Positions 1 to 7,353 of a stretch of DNA of 23,577 nt are shown piece after piece. Where the stretch lies: NCBI GenBank assembly GCA_012518745.1, contig JAAYRM010000143.1:1-23577 (forward strand), read 5' to 3'. The notes under the pieces are model-generated. The model searched no databases. It was not told the DNA's origin and saw only the letters and a program-made list of their open reading frames with translations. A program made the translations under genes and the position numbers. Each line of letters begins with the position of its first letter. Positions within the stretch are counted from its first letter, which is position 1. The DNA is from Tissierellia bacterium (lineage in GTDB: Bacteria; Bacillota; Clostridia; Tissierellales; Tepidimicrobiaceae).

Positions 1-445
1 TCCCGGGATTAGATGTTATCAATATAATATTTATATAGTTCGGTGGGTCCTCCAATGTCTTCAATAACGTATTCTGTGCCTCCAGTCTCATACAGTGACA
101 ATCATCTATTATAATTACCTTACGATTGCTTTCCAATGGGGCTATATTTATAGTATTTACCAATCTATATATCATCCTAATATTAATCAATTGGTTTTCA
201 GGCCCTATCAGCTGAAAATCTGGATGATTCCCAGGATCAAATTTGATACAGGAAATGCATTCATTGCAGGCCTCATCTCTCCCTCGGTTGCAGAGCAATG
301 CCTTCGCAAAAACTGATGCAACCTTCCTTTTACCTATGGATTCCTCCCCCTCGAATAGATAGCTATGAAATATTCGCCCACTAGCTATGGACCTTCTAAG
401 AGAATTCATTATAATATCATGACCTATTATTTCATCAGATCTCAT
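1..445 (-). CDS. holB: DNA polymerase III subunit delta' (N-terminal part, cut by window edge)
   Basis: Clamp-loader subunit of the replicative polymerase; an AAA+ family protein that helps load the sliding clamp. About 148 codons are visible, from ATG at 445 to the window edge, with no stop. Seen in the translation: a P-loop-like GEESIGKR at residues 33-40, a zinc-binding cysteine set at C52, C60, C63 and C66, the HPDF motif after it, a Walker-B-like VIIIDD, and NTLLKTLEDPP, a hallmark of the gamma/delta' family. It starts 11 bases after the short darA-like gene and is the last visible gene of the tmk-darA-holB cluster, a conserved Firmicutes order. The ribosome binding site is weak (GGTGTGG), which suggests coupling to upstream translation. 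Family call is strong; the missing C-terminal part cannot be judged. Confidence 0.9.
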   Translation of the reverse strand, partial: MRSDEIIGHDIIMNSLRRSIASGRIFHSYLFEGEESIGKRKVASVFAKALLCNRGRDEACNECISCIKFDPGNHPDFQLIGPENQLINIRMIYRLVNTINIAPLESNRKVIIIDDCHCMRLEAQNTLLKTLEDPPNYINIILITSNPG

Positions 446-456
446 GTCCACACCCA

Positions 457-741
457 CTATATCTTTTTAAATTCGTCCATATTCAATACGAATATATTGG
501 CATAGGAATCGGATGCCCCCTTTTCACCGACGATATTGCCTTCATCCTTGCATTCCTTCCTTATAATTTCTATGATCTCATCCGTCTTTTCATCTTCAGC
601 ACCTATCAATAGCGTGGTATTCCCCGTCTTTAAGAATCCACCTGTTGATGATAGCTTGGTGACCCCATGCTTTTTTTCCATCAGGCTCCTCGTAACCCTG
701 TTAACAAGATCGTCTTGAACTATGGCTATTACCAATTTCAT
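457..741 (-). CDS. Short DarA/YaaQ-like PII-type protein (second paralogue)
   Basis: A 94-residue relative of the cyclic-di-AMP receptor DarA (YaaQ), a PII-like trimeric signalling protein. It keeps the MKLVIAIVQD first strand and the core STGGFLKTGNTTLL loop. It lacks the stretch that in DarA carries the PYPxEVxVGG hairpin: the sequence goes from ASDSY almost directly to the final strand ANIFVLNMDEF. In the other copy the GGFLR arginine is present; here it is lysine. It may therefore bind cyclic-di-AMP differently, bind another ligand, or only form mixed trimers; this is inference. It lies 16 bases after the full-length copy, with a good GGGAGG ribosome binding site 9 bases before its ATG. 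Family membership is clear; function is open. Confidence 0.8.
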   Translation of the reverse strand: MKLVIAIVQDDLVNRVTRSLMEKKHGVTKLSSTGGFLKTGNTTLLIGAEDEKTDEIIEIIRKECKDEGNIVGEKGASDSYANIFVLNMDEFKKI

Positions 742-757
742 AATCTCTACCTCCCGA

Positions 758-1084
758 CTATATCCTAATATATTGCTCTATATCCAGTATAAACAATACG
801 GCTCCACCTACCTGCACCTCTAGGGGATAGGGTATATAGGTGTCACCGGGCATTGATACCGTCAATAGGGATGTGGTAATCTCCCTTGTTTGGCAATTAT
901 CCCCTATTATCTTTAGAGCCTCCTGCATCCGCTCCTCCGGTACCCCCATCAATATGGTTGTATTTCCGGATCTTAGAAATCCCCCAGTGGATGCTAGCCT
1001 TGTAACCCTAAATTCCTCCTCGGTTAGATCATCAATTAGGCTAGGTATATCCTGATCTTGAACTATTGCAATGATCAGCTTCAT
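758..1084 (-). CDS. darA: Cyclic-di-AMP receptor DarA (YaaQ family)
   Basis: A 108-residue cytoplasmic PII-like protein. Bacillus and Staphylococcus members bind the second messenger cyclic-di-AMP as trimers; the downstream partner is not established. Diagnostic stretches are MKLIIAIVQDQD at the N-terminus, RVTRLASTGGFLRSGNTT in the middle and YIPYPLEVQVGGAVLFIL near the C-terminus, matching the canonical protein in length and order. I chose ATG at 1084, not the in-frame start 24 bases upstream, because a perfect AAGGAGGG site lies 6 bases ahead and the family begins MKLIIAIVQ. It sits between tmk and the shortened paralogue, in the expected tmk-darA-holB order. The ribosome binding site overlaps the tmk stop codon, so translation is probably coupled. 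Confidence 0.93.
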   Translation of the reverse strand: MKLIIAIVQDQDIPSLIDDLTEEEFRVTRLASTGGFLRSGNTTILMGVPEERMQEALKIIGDNCQTREITTSLLTVSMPGDTYIPYPLEVQVGGAVLFILDIEQYIRI

Positions 1085-1088
1085 AAAA

Positions 1089-1721
1089 TCAACCCTCCTT
1101 ATACTCAAGAGTATTTTCTATATGATATATACACTGATTGAATACCCCCTCGATATCCTGGGTAGCATCTATCACCTCTATGGTTTCGGTACATTCCCTC
1201 AGTAATCTCCTATAGCCATCATATACCCTATTATGAAATTCTACTCCCTCCTGTTCAAGTCTATCCCCCCGTCCGTTCCCAACCTTTCTGATCAAGGTCC
1301 TCCTTGGATCTATATCGAAGAATAAGGTCAGATCGGGCCTTAGCCCATGGATAGCGAAATCATTTATTTGTTTGATCCTATCCACCCCTAGACCCCTGCC
1401 AATCCCTTGATACGCCAGACTCGAAAGGATAAACCTTTCACAGAGAACGACCTTGCCCATATCTAGCGCTGGCATTATCTCCTCATGCATATGTTGGCTT
1501 CTAGATGCTGCATATAGAAGGGCCTCGGTTTCTGCTGCCATATTTTGATTGTCCTTCATCAGTAATAGATCCCTTATTTCCTCACCGATCTTGGTGCCCC
1601 CCGGTTCCCTAGTCCTAATAAATTCTATATGATTCATCTTAAAGTATTCCACTATTTTTTCCATGATGGTACTCTTTCCAGAGCCATCCGGGCCTTCTAA
1701 GGCTATAAAAACTCCATCCAA
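1089..1721 (-). CDS. tmk: Thymidylate kinase (dTMP kinase)
   Basis: Phosphorylates dTMP to dTDP with ATP, the committed step to dTTP for DNA synthesis; cytoplasmic. The 210-residue length is normal. Motifs: P-loop GPDGSGKS at residues 10-17, the dTMP-binding TREPGGT near residue 37, CERFILSSLAYQG (DRY-like region), and an arginine-rich lid segment RKVGNGRGDRLEQEG. An in-frame TAA lies just upstream of the ATG, which limits the start to 1721; the AAGGGG ribosome binding site is rather far (about 14 bases). A candidate promoter lies in the 150-base gap to gin. It heads the cluster tmk-darA-short darA paralogue-holB. Confidence 0.96.
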   Translation of the reverse strand: MDGVFIALEGPDGSGKSTIMEKIVEYFKMNHIEFIRTREPGGTKIGEEIRDLLLMKDNQNMAAETEALLYAASRSQHMHEEIMPALDMGKVVLCERFILSSLAYQGIGRGLGVDRIKQINDFAIHGLRPDLTLFFDIDPRRTLIRKVGNGRGDRLEQEGVEFHNRVYDGYRRLLRECTETIEVIDATQDIEGVFNQCIYHIENTLEYKEG

Positions 1722-1765
1722 TCTTAAGTCATCCCCTTTTCAGAGCATTGTCCTCATCTGCTTCT

Positions 1766-1794
1766 ATTATAGCCTAAATGCCCCGACATTTCTA
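1766..1794 (-). promoter_or_regulatory. Candidate sigma-A promoter for tmk
   Basis: Read on the minus strand, TAGAAA (1789-1794) and a perfect TATAAT (1766-1771) are separated by 17 bases. It lies after the gin terminator and about 45 bases before tmk. The -35 box matches consensus at only 4 of 6 positions, so this is a reasonable but unproven call. Confidence 0.45.
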
Positions 1795-1857
1795 TATCCC
1801 CACGCCGCTAATACCGATATATGGATTATATCCCAATTGTATATGGAATAGGGATAG

Positions 1858-1891
1858 AAATAAACCCCATCCTACTTGACGGGGTTTATTT
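1858..1891 (-). terminator. Rho-independent terminator after gin
   Basis: Inverted repeat with arms AAATAAACCCC and GGGGTTTATTT (11 bp, 12-base loop). On the minus strand it is followed by a U-rich stretch (TTTATTTCTAT). The gin stop codon lies in the loop. It should separate gin from tmk transcription. Confidence 0.75.
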
Positions 1892-2066
1892 CCACTCTCT
1901 CATGTATATATTTTTGCAAAGCTATTCTTACTATATCCTTATAGTGATCGTATTCCCTTGCAGCCACAGGTATGGAGGATATTTCCCTCATGCATAAGCC
2001 GCATATACTCAAGCCCAATAATTTAACCCTAGGCTCCCTATCCATGCCGCAAAGAGCACAATTCAT
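1872..2066 (-). CDS. Gin/CsfB-like anti-sigma-G zinc finger protein
   Basis: A 64-residue protein with two CxxC pairs (CALC at residues 3-6, CGLC at 22-25) followed by a helical, Tyr-rich tail. This fits the Gin (CsfB) family. In Bacillus, CsfB inhibits sigma-G so that late forespore genes are not switched on early. The position close to tmk is also that of csfB in Bacillus. Ribosome binding site AAGGGG lies about 9 bases before the ATG. The end of the gene runs into its terminator. The call rests on size, cysteine spacing and context, since the family is small and divergent; a general treble-clef zinc finger protein is the alternative. Confidence 0.72.
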   Translation of the reverse strand: MNCALCGMDREPRVKLLGLSICGLCMREISSIPVAAREYDHYKDIVRIALQKYIHERVEINPVK

Positions 2067-2157
2067 AATATCAACCCCTTGGTATTCATACCTAGATTAT
2101 CGCCCAATTGATATATTATATTCCCCCGGGGTTGTATTTGTGCCTAATCGGCCCCAT

Positions 2158-3132
2158 TTAATATATTATATTTACCTCATTTCCACATTTTGTACAGTTA
2201 TTATCCTTTATCCCTACGATCTCCGCAGTGGAATATCGATTTATGAGCCTATTATGGCAATGTGGACAATAGGTATTATTATCTACTCCCCATACATTGC
2301 CTATATATACGTGATTTAAATACTTCTTGGTTATATCCTTCGCCCTCATAAGGACCTCATACTTCGTCTCCGGCAGTTTCATCTTATATGCTGGATGATA
2401 TTTGGATAGATGGAGTGGGATATCCTCATCTATATTAGCGATCCATTCCCCTAATGCCTCCATTTCCTCATCCGAGCTATTTTCCCCCTCGATAATCAAA
2501 GTAGTCAGCTCCACATGAGTGGATTCGACCGCCCTCTTGATGGTCTCCTGTACCGGCTTTAGGCTTCCCTTGCATATCCTCCTGTAAAATTCATCTGTCA
2601 TGGCTTTTAAATCTATATTCATCGCATCTATATATGGGAGCAATTCGATTAGGGGCCCCTCATTTATATATCCGTTCGTTACCATCACATTTTTTAAGCC
2701 ATGCTTCCTCATAACCTTAGATATATGCTTTATATATTCATAGGACATGCTCGGCTCATTATAGGTATAGGCAATCCCTATCGATCCCCCCGAACTGCTC
2801 AATAGCAATATATCTTCCTTATCTATTTCCATAGTTAGGCGCTCATCATGGGCTATCTCCCAGTTTTGGCAGAAATCGCAGGCTAGGTTGCATCCATAGC
2901 TCCCTATGGAGAGTATGGGTTTACCGGGATAGAAATGATATAGGGGCTTCTTCTCTATCGGATCATAGGCATAGGAGGTAATCCTCCCATAATTTAAGGC
3001 GATAAGCTTACCATCTGAATTTTTTCTGACCCTACATATCCCTACGTTGCCCTCCTTTATAACACAGTTATGAGGACATAGATTGCATATTATAGCATTA
3101 TCATTCCCCCGCTCATAATATAGGCATTCCAA
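2158..3132 (-). CDS. amrS: AmmeMemoRadiSam system radical SAM enzyme
   Basis: A 324-residue radical S-adenosylmethionine enzyme of the AmmeMemoRadiSam type, related to pyruvate-formate-lyase-activating enzymes. Its substrate is unknown. Visible: an N-terminal cysteine cluster (C16, C19, C23, C33; CNLCPHNC), the 4Fe-4S motif CNLACDFC at residues 81-88, the family stretch YDPIEKKPLYHFYPG just before it, and a C-terminal zinc-ribbon-like pair (CPHC and CTKC). It starts with TTG at 3132, supported by a GGGAGGG site 6-7 bases upstream; no ATG is suitably placed. It follows the MEMO-AMMECR1 fusion by 12 bases, so the two are almost certainly co-transcribed and probably act together. Confidence 0.92.
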   Translation of the reverse strand: MECLYYERGNDNAIICNLCPHNCVIKEGNVGICRVRKNSDGKLIALNYGRITSYAYDPIEKKPLYHFYPGKPILSIGSYGCNLACDFCQNWEIAHDERLTMEIDKEDILLLSSSGGSIGIAYTYNEPSMSYEYIKHISKVMRKHGLKNVMVTNGYINEGPLIELLPYIDAMNIDLKAMTDEFYRRICKGSLKPVQETIKRAVESTHVELTTLIIEGENSSDEEMEALGEWIANIDEDIPLHLSKYHPAYKMKLPETKYEVLMRAKDITKKYLNHVYIGNVWGVDNNTYCPHCHNRLINRYSTAEIVGIKDNNCTKCGNEVNIIY

Positions 3133-3144
3133 GCCAATCCCTCC

Positions 3145-4476
3145 CTAATAATATCTTATCACTTCAAAACGTTCCAATAGGTAGGCCTCATCCTTCCCTA
3201 TTCCCGCCTTTTTCAGGGCGATGCTCACCTGTTCTTCCTCGGAATCCACACCATCTAGCCTAGGCAATAGCAATCCCCTTCTGAATCCCTTCGATACTAT
3301 AACCCCATATCGATCTATATCCAGTTCGTCTATGGAACCTATTGGCTCCGGTGAATTTAATATATCCACGGAATATACCAGGTCTTCCAATTCATCCTCG
3401 GTAACCCGATCAAACCTAGGATCCCTGACCCCGGCACTGACGGCATTCCTTGCTATCTCCTCCGCCAATGTTTCACATATGGGTTCAATGGTTCCCACGC
3501 ATCCCCTGAGCCTACCCTTCTTCTTAATTGTGACAAAAACTCCCCCTCTGCTATCCAATAATTCCTGCCCCATATCTCCGGACAATTCGATGGATTTCCC
3601 ATATCTGATATAATGCTCCAGGCTTTTCCTAGCCAATGCCACATATTTATTCTCCATAACTGAAAATCTAGCATTCGCATACCCTACCCCGAAAGGTCCC
3701 TCATATGATAGCACCTCTGGGGCTATATCAAGCCCGTCCAGGTATCCCGCCATTATCATGAGGGATCTTAGGGCACATTGCCCTGCCTTTTCACTCAATT
3801 CCAAATCGAAGGATACTATCGATTCTAGATCCCCATCCCCCAATAACTCCACTAGCTTGGTATCGAACTCTTTCCCATATGGCGAATAGGTATAGGGGCC
3901 ACTAGTTGACAGTTTATGGGATAGGTCCCCGCTAGCTACGAATACAGTTCTTTCACCTGATTTCAATGCCATTTCCTGAATTAGTTTCCCAAACCTATGA
4001 AGTTCCTTCGGCGATAATAGACCATAGGTTATGTGAACTAGTTTAAAATCCGAATATTCCTTTCCTATAAAATATAGAGGTACCAATGCTCCATGATCCA
4101 ATTCCAAATCAATATTACTGCGCATTGCAAATCTGGAATCCACCTTGGCTATGCGTATGCCATATCCTGTGGATTCATCGACTATCGCATCCACTAATTC
4201 TATATTGTTTTCATATTCGAAATTGAGCATCCTATTCCCAAAATTATAGAAGCTACCCTCCAGCCTCTCCTCCACAGATATAGCTATAGCATCCGAAAAT
4301 AATGGGCCATGGGGTGTTACCAATATTATGGTATCCGGGGATTTGTGACCTATATCCCTAGCCAATTCCCTACATCCCTCGATGGTCTTCTTTGCCCTCA
4401 ATCCCTCCTTCCCACCTATCTCCTCCACTATGATAGGTGGATGGGGAAAGAGGTATCCCGCCAAAATCTTACCCAT
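3145..4476 (-). CDS. AmmeMemoRadiSam system protein: MEMO (B) - AMMECR1 (A) fusion
   Basis: A 443-residue two-domain protein. Residues about 1-270 resemble MEMO1, related to class III extradiol dioxygenases: FPHPPII at residues 10-16, VTPHGPLF, LELDHGALVPLYF and SGDLSHKL supply the histidine-rich pocket. Residues about 278-443 are an AMMECR1 domain with the hallmark LRGCVGTIEP, then ARNAVSAGVRDPRF. In many genomes these are separate genes beside the radical SAM enzyme; fusion is a known variant. The role of the system is unknown; redox or radical chemistry on a shared substrate is only an inference. Start ATG has AAGGGGTGA about 7 bases upstream. It is the first gene of the two-gene cassette, after the ctc terminator. 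Confidence 0.92.
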   Translation of the reverse strand: MGKILAGYLFPHPPIIVEEIGGKEGLRAKKTIEGCRELARDIGHKSPDTIILVTPHGPLFSDAIAISVEERLEGSFYNFGNRMLNFEYENNIELVDAIVDESTGYGIRIAKVDSRFAMRSNIDLELDHGALVPLYFIGKEYSDFKLVHITYGLLSPKELHRFGKLIQEMALKSGERTVFVASGDLSHKLSTSGPYTYSPYGKEFDTKLVELLGDGDLESIVSFDLELSEKAGQCALRSLMIMAGYLDGLDIAPEVLSYEGPFGVGYANARFSVMENKYVALARKSLEHYIRYGKSIELSGDMGQELLDSRGGVFVTIKKKGRLRGCVGTIEPICETLAEEIARNAVSAGVRDPRFDRVTEDELEDLVYSVDILNSPEPIGSIDELDIDRYGVIVSKGFRRGLLLPRLDGVDSEEEQVSIALKKAGIGKDEAYLLERFEVIRYY

Positions 4477-4543
4477 TCTTTCACCCCTTATCTCGATCTA
4501 TCCTATAATTATATTCTAAGGTAAGCGATCAAAAATCGCAAAT

Positions 4544-4572
4544 AAAAAAACAAGTAAGTCAGACTTACCTGT
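4544..4572 (-). terminator. Rho-independent terminator after ctc
   Basis: Minus-strand hairpin ACAGGTAAG / CTTACTTGT (9 bp with one G-U pair, loop TCTGA) followed by a run of seven T. It ends the L25/Ctc transcript 17 bases after the stop codon. Confidence 0.88.
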
Positions 4573-4589
4573 TTCTTATCCCTTGATAC

Positions 4590-5267
4590 CTATTCTTCCC
4601 CATCTTCCTCTTGCTCTTCCTCATCTTCGTCACCTATAACTGGAACATCAGCCGCATCATCTAGTTCATCGATCTCATCCAATTCATCCAATTCTTCTAG
4701 TTCTTCTTCTGTAACGGGTTCTATTAGACTTGCTATTACATCATCGATTTCCCTAAATATCGTTATGTCTTCATTTTCCAATATCGACAGATCGGATACA
4801 AATACCGGGGTATTTAAATCCATTCCTGATACATCCACATCTATGGATTGTGGAATATCCCCTGGTAAGCATTCTATCTCGATCTCATCTAATTGCTGAA
4901 CCAATATGAGCTCCTTATCCTCTATATTATCTCTACCATGTAATGATATAGGGATCGTAAGCCTTACCTTTTGAGTCATGTCCAATTTCTGGAAGTCAAC
5001 ATGTAGATATATATCCCTAAATGGATGAGTCTGAACCTCTTTTATCAGTACTGGCTCAACATTTCCATCTAGCTCAAGATCCACCAAGGTGCTCATCCCT
5101 GCAGTCCTATATACCCTATCAAAATTGCTCCTATCCACCTGTATATGTCTTGAATCCTCGCCCTTGGAATACAGAACACCGGGTATCAAGCCCGCCTGGC
5201 GAAGCTTATCTACTCTGTTTTTCCCAAGTTCAGATCTTTTTTCAACCTGTAGTTTGATTGCCGCCAT
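4590..5267 (-). CDS. ctc: 50S ribosomal protein L25 / general stress protein Ctc
   Basis: A 225-residue L25 of the long Ctc/TL5 type that binds 5S rRNA in the large ribosomal subunit. Residues 1-90 form the L25 domain (KRSELGKNRVDKLRQAGLIP, GVLYSKGE, LIKEVQTHPFRDIYLHVDF). Residues about 95-180 form the TL5 C-terminal beta domain with ECLPGDIPQSIDVDVSG. The last 40 residues are a low-complexity acidic tail rich in Glu and Asp, usual in this subfamily. Ribosome binding site AAGGAGGGAG precedes the ATG. It lies between bofA and the AmmeMemoRadiSam cassette and has its own terminator. No sigma-B-type promoter was evident. Confidence 0.95.
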   Translation of the reverse strand: MAAIKLQVEKRSELGKNRVDKLRQAGLIPGVLYSKGEDSRHIQVDRSNFDRVYRTAGMSTLVDLELDGNVEPVLIKEVQTHPFRDIYLHVDFQKLDMTQKVRLTIPISLHGRDNIEDKELILVQQLDEIEIECLPGDIPQSIDVDVSGMDLNTPVFVSDLSILENEDITIFREIDDVIASLIEPVTEEELEELDELDEIDELDDAADVPVIGDEDEEEQEEDGEE

Positions 5268-5360
5268 TATTACTCCCTCCTTACTTAGAAAATATTATCA
5301 CATTATATATATATATCAGATTTGGGGAATATTTGCAAACTCCTTTACATTTTTTTACCG

Positions 5361-5621
5361 CTATAATATCTTCTGCATTAGCAATAATAGGATTATCCCT
5401 GGTATACCTAGAAAACCCGTTATCACCGCCGTCAGTGGATTGATGACCAGGCTTAGACCTATAAAGCCCCCTACCAGATTGAATAATAACAATACGATTC
5501 CACCGATTACGCCGTTGATTATCAACCTTATGATCAATTTAATGGGAATAACCAATAGCATCCCCACCACATATAAAAGGAACAACCCAAATATGAATGC
5601 CAATATAGTGCTCATATCCAT
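5361..5621 (-). CDS. bofA: Pro-sigma-K processing inhibitor BofA family protein
   Basis: An 86-residue, almost wholly hydrophobic membrane protein. In Bacillus, BofA sits in the outer forespore membrane and inhibits the intramembrane protease SpoIVFB until a forespore signal arrives. The N-terminal half has two membrane segments; the C-terminal half carries the family signature, NLVGGFIGLSLVINPLTAVITG split here as NLVGG, then INPLTAVITGFLGIPGI. Length matches the family. Ribosome binding site AGGAGGGG lies 5-7 bases before ATG, and a close-to-consensus promoter lies just upstream. Neighbouring DUF2508 (YaaL-like) is the expected partner in Firmicutes gene order. Confidence 0.88.
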   Translation of the reverse strand: MDMSTILAFIFGLFLLYVVGMLLVIPIKLIIRLIINGVIGGIVLLLFNLVGGFIGLSLVINPLTAVITGFLGIPGIILLLLMQKIL

Positions 5622-5648
5622 AAATACCCCTCCTACCTATACTTTATT

Positions 5649-5677
5649 ATTATATAATAGAGGAGGGGCCATGTAAA
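5649..5677 (-). promoter_or_regulatory. Sigma-A-type promoter for bofA
   Basis: On the minus strand TTTACA (5672-5677) and TATAAT (5649-5654) are spaced by exactly 17 bases, 5/6 and 6/6 matches to consensus. It lies in the 73-base gap after DUF2508, about 28 bases ahead of the bofA start. A sporulation-sigma promoter would be expected for a sporulation gene, so the vegetative appearance is worth noting. Confidence 0.6.
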
Positions 5678-5694
5678 TATTCCTATTAACCCAT

Positions 5695-5976
5695 TCACCT
5701 ATTTAAAGAATTGCTCTGCCTTAATTTTTTGAGTAGATAGAGATACTTTATCTTGGATGCCTCTAGATCATATATAGCATAGTCTATCAGATCTTCGTCT
5801 ATTACCGAATGGAAGTAATTCTCCTTATCCTTCCATTCCCTATGGGCTTTCCTCACATTTTCTCGCATCATCTTCTCCTCTATCTCCCGCCTATCCTTTA
5901 AATTCTTCATCAGTATATTGGCATACTTTAATATCTTTCCGCTCCTAGACCTGTAATATTCTCTTATTCCCTTCAT
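5695..5976 (-). CDS. DUF2508 family protein (YaaL-like)
   Basis: A small, charged, helical protein of 93 residues with no assigned function. The C-terminal half carries the recognisable DUF2508 pattern: FHSVIDEDLIDYAIYDLEASKIKYLYLLKK. The N-terminal half is rich in Lys, Arg and Glu and probably forms a helix or coiled coil; there is no signal or membrane segment. I chose ATG at 5976, not the ATG 15 bases upstream, because a GGGGG site lies 8 bases before it and none precedes the upstream codon. YaaL-like genes lie beside bofA in Bacillus and Clostridia, which supports the call. Confidence 0.75.
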   Translation of the reverse strand: MKGIREYYRSRSGKILKYANILMKNLKDRREIEEKMMRENVRKAHREWKDKENYFHSVIDEDLIDYAIYDLEASKIKYLYLLKKLRQSNSLNR

Positions 5977-6038
5977 AGATATAACCCCCATGAATTCATT
6001 ATCTCTATTTTTGCCAATATCATGGGAGTTTATACCAT

Positions 6039-6488
6039 TTATTTAAAACACCAGTCCACACATTCCCCGGTCTGCTTCCTACACGTTATATTTTCGGAGC
6101 TACATATGGGACAGGCATTCCTATCCCTTGTATATTCGATCTCATATGCACGGTTACAGGATTTACACCATAGTCGGCAGAATTCAAATCGATAGTGGCC
6201 ACCCTGTATGCTCAGGGGTCTACCCTCTATCAACGCCATGGTTACCTTCTGCCTTGCATTTGCTATGATGTTCTGAAAGGTCTGCCTCGATATATCCATT
6301 ATATCCGCGCACTCCTGCTGGGTTAATCCCCCTATATCCCTTAACCTCATAGCCTCCAATTCCTCTAGCTTCAAATATACCCCATCCGCCTTATGATCCC
6401 CGACATCCTCACTTCCATCCCTTAGAGGCATAAATTCTCGGGTCTGAGGTATGAAGTCCACCCTTCTCGATTTGATCAACCTACCCAT
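6039..6488 (-). CDS. DUF134 DNA-binding protein with cysteine-rich tail
   Basis: A 149-residue protein. The N-terminal two thirds match DUF134: MPLRDG, then LKLEELEAMRLRDIGGLTQQECADIM and ISRQTFQNIIANARQKV, a helix-turn-helix like sigma-70 region 4, then the glycine-rich IQGGHYRFEF. The C-terminal 45 residues hold eight cysteines (FCRLWCKSC, CPIC, CRK, ECVDWC), more than the simple domain, and could bind zinc or an Fe-S cluster. It follows mrp by 20 bases with an ideal AAGGAGG site, and DUF134 and Mrp/NBP35 genes are often neighbours in anaerobes. I infer a regulator of the mrp operon that may sense cluster or metal status; not proven. Confidence 0.88.
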   Translation of the reverse strand: MGRLIKSRRVDFIPQTREFMPLRDGSEDVGDHKADGVYLKLEELEAMRLRDIGGLTQQECADIMDISRQTFQNIIANARQKVTMALIEGRPLSIQGGHYRFEFCRLWCKSCNRAYEIEYTRDRNACPICSSENITCRKQTGECVDWCFK

Positions 6489-6508
6489 ATAGAACCTCCT
6501 TCATATGG

Positions 6509-7333
6509 CTATTTTGAAATTTCCACTATCCTTCTTCCTATATCCTTAAACCTATCCTCGGTATCCTCGCCGATATCATAACCTTCCCTATTCGACATAT
6601 TGGCTACATTTCTGGACATGGGAAGCGACCCCAATAGTTCTAACCCATTATCCTCTATAAAGCCTTCCACATTGTCGCTTTCAAATATCCTAATCTTCTT
6701 CTTACAATCTGGACATTCTACATAGCTCATATTTTCAATTACACCTATTAAGGGCAAGTCCATCTTTTTTACCATATTTACAGCCTTAGCTACTATCATC
6801 GATACCATATCCTGTGGTACGGAAACCATTATTATACCGGTTATGGGTATGGATTGCATAACCGTCAAGGCCACATCGCCCGTTCCCGGGGGTAGGTCGA
6901 TTATGAGGTAGTCCAATTCCCCCCATATCACATCGGTCCAAAATTGTTTTACCACGCCCGATATTATAGGCCCCCTCCATATGACCGGCTGATTTTCATC
7001 CTCCATAAGAAAATTCAAAGACATTATCTTTATTCCTTCCTCGGTGACTATAGGGAGCATCCCAGATTCATCACCTGAAGCCCTCATATGCTCCATTTGA
7101 AACAACCTGGGAATACTAGGCCCTGTAATATCTGCATCCAGTACTCCAACCTTATAACCCTTAGCTCTTAGATCCTTAGCTATTAAAACCGAGACGGTCG
7201 ATTTGCCGACTCCGCCCTTGCCGCTCATAACCCCTATAACATTTTTTACGTTGTTTAATGGGTTATTCTCTATTACACAGGTATCCTGTGAATCACAATT
7301 ATCCCTAGATGGGCAATTATCACAATTGGTCAT
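6509..7333 (-). CDS. Mrp/NBP35-family Fe-S cluster carrier ATPase
   Basis: Cytoplasmic P-loop ATPase that carries and delivers Fe-S clusters. From ATG at 7333 it has 274 residues. An N-terminal cysteine cluster (C4, C7, C13, C19) resembles the NBP35-type extension. The deviant Walker A GKGGVGKS is at residues 38-45, followed by GVLDADITGPSIP. DYLIIDLPPGTGD is the Walker-B/switch region, and ECPDCKKK holds the CxxC that bridges a cluster in the dimer. The upstream in-frame ATG (7342) lies only 2 bases from the GGAGGAG site, whereas 7333 has about 9 bases, so I prefer 7333. It is the first gene of an operon with DUF134, under a palindrome-covered promoter. Confidence 0.93.
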   Translation of the reverse strand: MTNCDNCPSRDNCDSQDTCVIENNPLNNVKNVIGVMSGKGGVGKSTVSVLIAKDLRAKGYKVGVLDADITGPSIPRLFQMEHMRASGDESGMLPIVTEEGIKIMSLNFLMEDENQPVIWRGPIISGVVKQFWTDVIWGELDYLIIDLPPGTGDVALTVMQSIPITGIIMVSVPQDMVSMIVAKAVNMVKKMDLPLIGVIENMSYVECPDCKKKIRIFESDNVEGFIEDNGLELLGSLPMSRNVANMSNREGYDIGEDTEDRFKDIGRRIVEISK

Positions 7334-7353
7334 ATCCTTCATCTCCTCCGTAG

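Noticed and set aside
95..316. An open frame of 73 codons on the plus strand.
   Set aside because: It is antisense to the clear holB coding sequence and has no recognisable protein features.
4525..4539. A small inverted repeat GCGAT / ATCGC upstream of the MEMO-AMMECR1 gene.
   Set aside because: Only 5 bp; it follows the ctc terminator and shows no clear relation to a promoter.
5089..5676. A long plus-strand open frame of 195 codons across the ctc/bofA region.
   Set aside because: It runs antisense to ctc and bofA, whose motifs and ribosome sites are clear; its composition is that of a shadow frame.
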